A DNA stretch of 12,200 nt, from assembly GCA_964391765.1 (NCBI GenBank), contig CAYMNG010000073.1:1-12200 (forward strand), written 5' to 3'. Of this stretch, positions 7,129 through 12,200 are shown piece after piece. Every line of letters begins with the position of its first letter. The first letter of the stretch is position 1. Under the pieces are notes generated by a model. The model searched no databases, was not told the origin of the DNA, and saw only the letters and a program-made list of their open reading frames with translations. The translations under genes were made by a program, and so were the position numbers. Source of the stretch: UBA10649 sp964391765. GTDB lineage: Bacteria; Actinomycetota; Actinomycetes; S36-B12.

Positions 7129-7136
7129 CCCCACGC

Positions 7137-8183
7137 TCAGCCCAGGTCCAGGACCTGCTGCGCGCCGGCCGGGTCCTCGCCCGGCGTGGTCGGCTCCGGT
7201 GGCGGCGCGAGGCCGGCGTGCGCCCAGGCCGCCGGGGTCGCCACCCGACCGCGCGGAGTGCGCAGGAGCATGCCCAGGCGCACGAGGAACGGCTCGCTGA
7301 CCGTCTCGACCGTCTCCGGCTCCTCACCGACCGCGACGGCCAGGGTCGACAGGCCCACCGGTCCCCCGCCGAACCGGCGGACCACCGCGTCGAGCACGGC
7401 CCGGTCGATCCGGTCCAGGCCCAACGCGTCGACCTCGTACAGTTCCAGCGCGGCCCGGGCCGCGGCCTCGGTCACGACGCCGTCGCCGTGCACCTGCGCC
7501 CAGTCCCGGACCCGGCGCAGCAGCCGGTTGGCGATCCGCGGCGTGCCCCGGCATCGGCCGGCGATCTGCGCGACCCCGCCGGGCTCGACGGGGACGGCCC
7601 GCAGCGACGCCGAGCGGACGATGATCACCTCCCGGTCGGCGGCGTCGTAGAAGTCCAGGTGCGCGGTGAACCCGAACCGGTCCCGCAACGGGCTGGGCAG
7701 CAGGCCCGCGCGCGTCGTCGCGCCGACGAGGGTGAAGGGCTCGAGCTGCACGGGGATCGCCGTCGCGCCGGGGCCCTTGCCGACGACGACGTCGATGCGG
7801 AAGTCCTCCATCGCCAGGTAGAGCAGCTCCTCCGCGGCCCGACCGGTCCGGTGGATCTCGTCGATGAACAGGACCTCGCCGGCCTGCAGGCTGGACAGCA
7901 CCGCGGCCAGGTCCCCGGCGTGCTGCAGGGCCGGGCCGGCGGTGATGCGCAACGGCGCCCCGACCTCCGCCGCGATGATGCCGGCCAGCGTCGTCTTCCC
8001 CAGCCCCGGCGGCCCGGACAACAGCACGTGGTCCGCGGCCCGGCCACGGCGGCGGGCCGCCTCCAGGACCAGGCCGAGCTGGGACTTGACCCGCTCCTGC
8101 CCGACGAACTCCGCCAGCGCGAGCGGGCGAAGCGCACCGTCGACGACGACGTCCTCGGGATCGGCGTCCGGGGCGAGCGTCAC
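7137..8183 (-). CDS. ruvB: Holliday junction branch-migration ATPase RuvB
   Basis: RuvB is the hexameric AAA+ motor that drives Holliday junction migration with RuvA. It has 348 residues, the normal length. Visible motifs: Walker A GPPGLGKTT at 57-65 (K63), Walker B LFIDEIHR at 105-112 (D108, E109), sensor 1 LVGATTRAG at 152-160, the Arg-finger region LRDRFGF at 166-172, sensor 2 GTPRIANRLLRRVRD at 213-227, and the C-terminal winged-helix block RTPRGRVAT at 308-316. Both LYLAMEDFR and GKGPGAT are typical of actinobacterial RuvB. The start is GTG at 8183, overlapping the ruvA stop as GTGA; a longer frame upstream only reads through ruvA. The call is certain. Confidence 0.97.
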   Translation of the reverse strand: MTLAPDADPEDVVVDGALRPLALAEFVGQERVKSQLGLVLEAARRRGRAADHVLLSGPPGLGKTTLAGIIAAEVGAPLRITAGPALQHAGDLAAVLSSLQAGEVLFIDEIHRTGRAAEELLYLAMEDFRIDVVVGKGPGATAIPVQLEPFTLVGATTRAGLLPSPLRDRFGFTAHLDFYDAADREVIIVRSASLRAVPVEPGGVAQIAGRCRGTPRIANRLLRRVRDWAQVHGDGVVTEAAARAALELYEVDALGLDRIDRAVLDAVVRRFGGGPVGLSTLAVAVGEEPETVETVSEPFLVRLGMLLRTPRGRVATPAAWAHAGLAPPPEPTTPGEDPAGAQQVLDLG

Positions 8184-8800
8184 GCGCGGTCCAGCCCGCG
8201 CAGCGCCGCCTTCAGCAACGCGCCGACGTCGGCGTCCGCGCCCGCGGCGTCGGCCGCGGCGCGCACGTCCGGCGCCAACGCCTCGACTGCCGTGTCGGCC
8301 TCGCGCGCCGACCAGCCCAGCGAGACCAGGCCGGCGGTGACCGCCTGCCGCCACCCCGACGGTGTCGTCGCCGCGCGCGCGGACGACCCGACCGTCAGGG
8401 CCGGGCCGAGCCGATCGGCCAGTTCCAGGATCAGCCGCTGGGCGCCCTTGCGGCCGATCCCGGGCACCGCCGTCAAGGTCCGCTCGTCACCGTCGGCGAT
8501 CGCCCGGCGCAGGTCGTCGGGGGTCACGGTGCCCAGGACCGCCAGGGCGATCCGCGGACCGATCCCGCTCACCGTCTGCACCTGCTCGAAGCACGTGCGC
8601 TCGTCGACGGAGGCGAACCCGTACAGCGTCCATCCGTCCTCGCGCACGACCAGCGAGGTCCACAGTTCGATGTGCTCGCCGGTCCGGGTCGACAAGGCCG
8701 TCGCCGGCGTGCACAGCACCGACACGCCCACCGCGCCCAGGTCGACGACGAGTCGGTCGTGCCCGGCCTGGACGACCGTGCCACGCACGAAGGCGATCAT
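8180..8800 (-). CDS. ruvA: Holliday junction DNA-binding protein RuvA
   Basis: RuvA binds four-way junctions as a tetramer and loads RuvB. The 206-residue protein shows all three domains: an OB fold (1-62) with the acidic-pin region VREDGWTLYGF at 52-62 (E54, D55), two helix-hairpin-helix motifs (VSGIGPRIALAVL at 77-89 and VPGIGRKGAQRLILEL at 112-127), an Ala/Ser/Thr-rich linker near 136-147, and the C-terminal RuvB-binding domain (about 148-200) with LVSLGWSAREADTAVEAL. The ATG at 8800 overlaps the ruvC stop as ATGA and the gene overlaps ruvB as GTGA, so the three are expected to be made together. Confidence 0.97.
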   Translation of the reverse strand: MIAFVRGTVVQAGHDRLVVDLGAVGVSVLCTPATALSTRTGEHIELWTSLVVREDGWTLYGFASVDERTCFEQVQTVSGIGPRIALAVLGTVTPDDLRRAIADGDERTLTAVPGIGRKGAQRLILELADRLGPALTVGSSARAATTPSGWRQAVTAGLVSLGWSAREADTAVEALAPDVRAAADAAGADADVGALLKAALRGLDRA

Positions 8801-9309
8801 CGGGCCGCCGCGACGGCCTGCGCCAGCCGCGCCTGGGCCTGGCCTCGCCACAGGTGGCAGATCGCGATCGCGAGCGCGTCGGCCGCGTCGGCCGGCCGCG
8901 GACGGTCCGACAGCCGCAGGACCCGCATCACCATCGCCGTGACCTGGGCCTTGTCCGCCCGCCCGGAGCCGGTCACCGCCGCCTTCACCTCCGTCGGGGT
9001 GTGCAGCGCGACCGGCAGTCCGCGCTGGCCGGCCAGCAGCAGGCCCATCGCGGCCGCCTGGGCGGTGCCCATCGCGGTGCGCACGTTGTGCTGGCTGAAC
9101 ACCCGCTCGATCGCGATCGCGTCGGGCTCGAACCGATCGACGAGGTCGACCAGCGCGGTCCACACCAGCGTCAGCCGCTGTTCAACCGGGTCGGTGGCCT
9201 GCGTGCGGACGACGCCGACGTGCACGGCGGTCGGCGTGCGACCGGGGCTGCCGTCGACGACCGCGACACCGCATCGGGTCAGGCCGGGGTCGATGCCCAG
9301 GACGCGCAC
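8797..9309 (-). CDS. ruvC: Holliday junction resolvase RuvC
   Basis: RuvC is the dimeric endonuclease that cuts Holliday junctions with symmetric nicks. The protein has 170 residues, a usual length. The RNase H-like fold is shown by GIDPGLTRCG at the N terminus and the four acidic catalytic residues D7, E68 (in AIERVFSQHN), D141 and D144 (in DAADALAIA). The GTG at 9309 is preceded by GGAGGTGG about six bases upstream. It is the first gene of ruvCAB and is separated by 51 bases from the acyltransferase gene. That gap holds a candidate promoter and a LexA box, so the operon is likely induced by DNA damage. Confidence 0.97.
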   Translation of the reverse strand: MRVLGIDPGLTRCGVAVVDGSPGRTPTAVHVGVVRTQATDPVEQRLTLVWTALVDLVDRFEPDAIAIERVFSQHNVRTAMGTAQAAAMGLLLAGQRGLPVALHTPTEVKAAVTGSGRADKAQVTAMVMRVLRLSDRPRPADAADALAIAICHLWRGQAQARLAQAVAAAR

Positions 9310-9323
9310 GCCCCACCTCCGTC

Positions 9324-9337
9324 CGTACGTCTGTTCG
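9324..9337 (-). promoter_or_regulatory. Candidate LexA (SOS) box upstream of ruvC
   Basis: The minus strand reads CGAAC-AGAC-GTACG. The actinobacterial/Bacillus-type LexA core is CGAAC-N4-GTTCG, so nine of ten core positions match. The box lies 15-28 bases before the ruvC GTG and would overlap the start of transcription from the TAGGCT -10 box, the expected place for a repressor. ruvCAB is LexA-controlled in mycobacteria, which fits. Confidence 0.6.
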
Positions 9338-9340
9338 CGT

Positions 9341-9346
9341 AGCCTA
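9341..9346 (-). promoter_or_regulatory. Candidate -10 box for ruvCAB
   Basis: The minus strand reads TAGGCT, matching TANNNT, 32 bases before the ruvC GTG. TTCGCC lies 17 bases further upstream, inside the end of the acyltransferase gene, and is only a weak -35 match. The predicted transcript start falls within the LexA box. Confidence 0.45.
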
Positions 9347-9360
9347 GCCGGTCGCAGCGG

Positions 9361-10776
9361 TCAGGCGAACCGGTCCGCGGCGCCGACCGAACCACCGGTG
9401 ACGGCCGCGAACCCGGCACGGACGTCCTCGACGAGGTCGGCCAGGTCGGACACCGCGCGGTCGTCCGCCGACAGGCCGACGAACGCGCTCCCGTCGTACG
9501 TCACCATCGAGATGTTGACCGCGGCGCCGATCGTCGCGACGAGCGGGTACGCCGCGATCATGCGGGCACCGGCCAGGTACAGGGCCAGGGGCGGGCCGGG
9601 CACGTTGCTCGTCGTGACGTCCGAGGCCCGCGCCGCGTGCGCGAGCATCGGGACCGGCACCAGCCAGCTGACCTCGGCCAGCGGGTCGGCCAGCCGGATC
9701 GCCGGCTCGGCCTTCCACTGGGCGACGAGGTCGTGCGCGAGGGCCATGAGCTCGTCGGAGGTCAGACCGGCCACCGGCATCGGGAAGCGGGCGATGCTCA
9801 CCGCGTTGGACGCCTGGCCGCTGCGGTCACCCGCGTCCCCGCGCAGGCTGATCGGGACGTTGACGCGCAACTCGTCGGCCAGCACCCCGTGCCGGCGGTG
9901 GTAGGCGTCCATCCCCAGCGCGACGGCCGCCATGAACGCGTCGTTGACGCTCAGTCCGCGGCTCTTCGCGGCGGCGCGGATGTCGGCGAACGGCAGGTCG
10001 AAGGCGGCGAAGCGGGACGTCGTGCCGCGGCCCACCATGATCGGGGACAACGGCCCGTCGGGGACCGCCGCGACGCGGCCGATGGACGTGACCGTGGACC
10101 AGGCCCGACCCCAGGTCGCGCGCGTCTCGGTGACCGTGCCGCGAGCGAAGTCCAGGGCACCGCGGACGACCGACACCGCGAGCTCGCCCCCGCGGCGCAG
10201 TTCGTCGGCCAGGTTGGCGTAGGTGACGTCGCGGACGCCCACGGCCTCGGCGACCGGCGCGGGCGGTGGCGGGGCCTCGTTCGGGTCCGGGTCCGGGCCG
10301 AACTCGAACAGGGCCAGGCCCATCGCGACGGTGGCCTGGCCGTCGGCGATCGAGTGGTGCAACTTCAGCAGCAGGGCCGCCTGGCCGTCCGGCAGACCCT
10401 CGACCAGGGCCGCCTCCCACAACGGCCGGTCCTGGTCGAAGTCGGTCAGGCTCATGCGCCGGGCGTCGTCGAGCAGGTGCGCCCAGCCGGCGTCGTCGGG
10501 TAGGCGGTAGCGCCGCAGGTGGACATCGAGGTCGAAGTCCGGGTCGACGGCCATCCGTGGCGCCGACAGGCCCAGCGCGCCGTACAGCGGTCGCATCCGC
10601 AGCGTCGGCACGAGCAACGTCAGCCGTTCGATGCGCGCCCGCAGCCGCTCCCACGGCGGGGTCGTCGCCAGGATCGTCAAGGCGACGACGGTCGACCGCA
10701 TCGTCGGATCGCCAGCCGCGGTGCGGAACGTCGCCGCGTCCCAGCCGCGCAGTTGGGTGCCGACGGAGTCGCTCAC
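9361..10776 (-). CDS. WS/DGAT family wax ester synthase / diacylglycerol acyltransferase-like protein
   Basis: This family joins acyl-CoA to long-chain alcohols or diacylglycerol to make wax esters or triacylglycerol, the storage lipids of many actinomycetes. The 471-residue protein is of normal length. It has the catalytic HHxxxDG motif as HHSIADG at 140-146, the preceding PLW motif at 118-120, the Asn-Asp motif at 278-279 (SVNDAFMAAV), and the conserved NVPGP at 391-395. A Pro/Asp-rich linker lies at 161-176. The first 30 residues diverge from the usual LSxxDAxFL opening (here LRGWDAATFRTA). The GTG start at 10776 overlaps the yebC stop as GTGA. The substrate cannot be read from sequence. 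The gene is not a standard member of this conserved neighbourhood. Confidence 0.9.
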   Translation of the reverse strand: MSDSVGTQLRGWDAATFRTAAGDPTMRSTVVALTILATTPPWERLRARIERLTLLVPTLRMRPLYGALGLSAPRMAVDPDFDLDVHLRRYRLPDDAGWAHLLDDARRMSLTDFDQDRPLWEAALVEGLPDGQAALLLKLHHSIADGQATVAMGLALFEFGPDPDPNEAPPPPAPVAEAVGVRDVTYANLADELRRGGELAVSVVRGALDFARGTVTETRATWGRAWSTVTSIGRVAAVPDGPLSPIMVGRGTTSRFAAFDLPFADIRAAAKSRGLSVNDAFMAAVALGMDAYHRRHGVLADELRVNVPISLRGDAGDRSGQASNAVSIARFPMPVAGLTSDELMALAHDLVAQWKAEPAIRLADPLAEVSWLVPVPMLAHAARASDVTTSNVPGPPLALYLAGARMIAAYPLVATIGAAVNISMVTYDGSAFVGLSADDRAVSDLADLVEDVRAGFAAVTGGSVGAADRFA

Positions 10777-11525
10777 TCCACGGCCGCCATCACGTCGTCG
10801 CTGACGTCGAAGTTGGCGTACACGTCCTGGACGTCGTCGCTGTCCTCCAACGCCTCGATGAGGCGGAACATCCGGCGCGCGCCCTCCTCGTCGAGGTCGA
10901 CGGTCACGCTGGGCAGGAAGCTGGCCTCGGCGGACTCGTAGTCCCACCCGGCGCCTTGGATCGCCGTGCGCACGGCGACCAGGTCACCGGCCTCGCAGGT
11001 GACCTCGAAGGACTCCCCCACCGCTTTCCCCTCCTCGGCGCCGGCGTCGAGCACCGCCTCGAGCACGTCGTCCTCGCCGAGCCCGTCGGCCTTCGGCACG
11101 ATGACGACGCCCTTGCGGGCGAACAGGTACGACACCGACCCCGGGTCCGCCATCGAACCGCCGTTGCGCGTCATCGCGACCCGGACCTCGGACGCGGCGC
11201 GGTTTCGGTTGTCGGTCAGGCACTCAATCAGGACGGCGACACCGTTCGGCCCGTACCCCTCGTACATGATCGTCTGCCAGTCCGCCCCACCGGCCTCCGC
11301 ACCGGACCCGCGCTTGACCGCGCGCTCGATGTTGTCCAGCGGGACGGAGTTCTTGCGGGCCTTCTGGATCGCGTCGTAGAGCGTCGGGTTGCCGTCCGGG
11401 TCGCCGCCACCCTGCCGGGCGGCGACCTCGATGTTCTTGACCAGCCGGGCGAACAGCTTGCCCCGGCGCGCGTCGATGACGCCCTTCTTGTGCTTGATCG
11501 TCGCCCACTTGGAATGACCGCTCAC
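10773..11525 (-). CDS. yebC: YebC/PmpR family protein
   Basis: The protein has 250 residues and matches the YebC/TACO1 family over its full length. It opens with SGHSKWATIKHKKGVIDARRGKLF, a signature of the family, followed by NPTLYDAIQKARKNSVPLDNIERA, the block YEGYGPNGVAVLIECLTDNRNR, and the RNGGSMADPGSVSYLF block. The C-terminal domain ends in DDVQDVYANFD. Members are described as transcription regulators and, more recently, as ribosome-associated factors that help translation through difficult stretches such as polyproline; which applies here is not shown by the sequence. The GTG at 11525 overlaps the pdxT stop as GTGA, with AGGA four bases upstream. Its place between pdxT and ruvC is typical of actinomycetes. 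Confidence 0.96.
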   Translation of the reverse strand: MSGHSKWATIKHKKGVIDARRGKLFARLVKNIEVAARQGGGDPDGNPTLYDAIQKARKNSVPLDNIERAVKRGSGAEAGGADWQTIMYEGYGPNGVAVLIECLTDNRNRAASEVRVAMTRNGGSMADPGSVSYLFARKGVVIVPKADGLGEDDVLEAVLDAGAEEGKAVGESFEVTCEAGDLVAVRTAIQGAGWDYESAEASFLPSVTVDLDEEGARRMFRLIEALEDSDDVQDVYANFDVSDDVMAAVE

Positions 11526-12109
11526 TGATTCCTCACCATCTCGACGAACATCTCGTGAATCCGCGGGTCGTCGGTCAACTCCGGGTGGAACGCGGTGGCC
11601 AGCGACCGCCCCTGCCGGACCGCCACGATCGTACCGGCGTCGCCGGTCCGCCCGAGCACCTCGACGTCGGCGCCGACCGCCTCGACCCACGGGGCGCGGA
11701 TGAACACCGCCGGGAACGCCGGCGCGCCGGCGATGTCGACGTCGGTCTCGAACGAGTCGACCTGACGACCGAACGCGTTGCGGCGGACCGTCATGTCGAT
11801 CCCGCCGACGAACTCCTGATCCGCCCGCGCGTCCTCGACCCGATCGGCGAGCATGATCATCCCGGCACAGGTGCCGAACATCGGCAGGCCGGCGACGCGG
11901 GCCGCGCGCAGCGGTTCGAGCAGACCGTCGAGCACGGCCAGCCGCGAGATCGTCGTGGACTCCCCGCCGGGGATCACCAGGCCGTCGACCGTCGCCAGGT
12001 CCGCGGCCGTGCGGACCGTCGCCGCCGTCGCCCCGGTCGCCCGAAGTGCGCGCAGGTGCTCACGGACGTCCCCCTGGAGCGCGAGGACGCCGACCCGGAC
12101 CGAGGTCAC
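11522..12109 (-). CDS. pdxT: Pyridoxal 5'-phosphate synthase glutaminase subunit PdxT
   Basis: PdxT hydrolyses glutamine and passes ammonia to PdxS, which builds pyridoxal 5'-phosphate from ribose 5-phosphate and glyceraldehyde 3-phosphate. It has 195 residues, the usual size. The class-I glutaminase triad is visible: nucleophile C81 in FGTCAGM, and H175 and E177 in FHPELTDD. GVLALQGDVREH at the N terminus and the oxyanion-loop motif PGGEST at 47-52 are family marks. The GTG at 12109 overlaps the pdxS stop as GTGA and has GGAGG upstream within pdxS. Coupling to pdxS fits a complex with equal numbers of both subunits. Confidence 0.97.
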   Translation of the reverse strand: MTSVRVGVLALQGDVREHLRALRATGATAATVRTAADLATVDGLVIPGGESTTISRLAVLDGLLEPLRAARVAGLPMFGTCAGMIMLADRVEDARADQEFVGGIDMTVRRNAFGRQVDSFETDVDIAGAPAFPAVFIRAPWVEAVGADVEVLGRTGDAGTIVAVRQGRSLATAFHPELTDDPRIHEMFVEMVRNQ

Positions 12110-12200
12110 CAGCCCCGGTCCTCCAGCCGATGGTGCACCGGGATGTCGGCGACGTTGATGCCGACCATCGCGTCGCCGAGGCCGCGCGAGACCTTCGCGA
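12106..12200 (-). CDS. pdxS: Pyridoxal 5'-phosphate synthase subunit PdxS, C-terminal end only
   Basis: This is a partial gene whose start lies beyond the right edge of the window. The last 31 codons read KVSRGLGDAMVGINVADIP followed by a His-Arg-Leu and a terminal Asp-Arg-Gly-Trp. This is the conserved C-terminal tail of PdxS, which contacts neighbouring subunits in the PdxS dodecamer. The TGA stop at 12108-12106 overlaps the pdxT GTG. The identification rests on a short piece but is supported by the adjoining pdxT. Confidence 0.92.
   Translation of the reverse strand, partial: AKVSRGLGDAMVGINVADIPVHHRLEDRGW

Noticed and set aside
7800..7870. Non-standard residues in RuvB near Walker B (HRTGR, LYLAMED)
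   Set aside because: They differ from the E. coli protein, but LYLAMEDFR and the following GKGPGAT are ordinary for actinobacterial RuvB, and all catalytic residues are present.
8184..8354. A longer RuvB with an Arg/Gly-rich N-terminal extension
   Set aside because: That part only reads ruvA in another frame. The GTG at 8183 gives the normal RuvB length and a GTGA overlap with ruvA.
10777..10947. A longer acyltransferase start inside yebC
   Set aside because: The extra residues are Arg/Gly-rich shadow of yebC; the GTG at 10776 gives the usual WS/DGAT length and a 4-base overlap like those of its neighbours.
1..12200. CRISPR arrays, tRNA or rRNA genes, insertion sequences, phage genes, toxin-antitoxin pairs
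   Set aside because: I saw no spaced direct-repeat array, no transposase or integrase motif and no RNA gene; essentially all of the window is accounted for by housekeeping coding sequence.

Overview
The window is a dense, very GC-rich stretch of an actinomycete chromosome. The evidence is the conserved order pdxS-pdxT-yebC-...-ruvC-ruvA-ruvB-yajC-secD-secF-...-rel, the DUF349 gene beside rel, a bifunctional Rel, frequent GTG starts and TANNNT-type -10 boxes. I cannot name the genus. Ten of the eleven complete or near-complete genes lie on the minus strand, so the text below follows transcription from right to left. The only plus-strand gene is the DUF349 gene at the left edge. It converges on rel with 11 bases between the stop codons.

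Right part (12200 to 9361): the end of pdxS, then pdxT, yebC and a WS/DGAT-type acyltransferase gene. Each is joined to the next by a 4-base GTGA stop/start overlap, so this looks like one translationally coupled operon for vitamin B6 synthesis, a YebC-family protein and a neutral-lipid enzyme. Middle part (9309 to 7137): the ruvC-ruvA-ruvB Holliday-junction set, also joined by 4-base overlaps. A near-consensus actinobacterial LexA (SOS) box sits just upstream of ruvC. Left-middle part (7074 to 3808): yajC, secD and secF, the SecDF-YajC membrane complex of protein export. SecD carries a Pro-Ser-Ala repeat encoded by a 12-base minisatellite. Left part (3647 to 1266): rel, the (p)ppGpp synthetase/hydrolase. 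The apt gene that usually lies between secF and rel in actinomycetes is absent.

The most important anomaly is in rel. A run of ten N (3279-3288) is followed, in the direction of transcription, by 43 codons that do not belong to Rel. They read as a piece of an Xaa-Pro aminopeptidase (PepP/creatinase N-terminal domain). The Rel HD domain resumes in frame immediately afterwards. This looks like a chimeric contig end joined at a scaffold gap, not a real fusion, and the predicted 793-residue protein should not be taken at face value.

No stretch longer than 300 bases lacks a gene. The three gaps within or next to the export block (7075-7136, 6651-6720, 3648-3807) each hold a perfect 7-bp GC hairpin. 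The rel leader also holds a 26-bp tandem duplication. I found no convincing undescribed multi-gene system: most of the window is conserved housekeeping DNA. The points worth a second look are the assembly chimera, the regulatory sites, the coupled acyltransferase gene and the missing apt.
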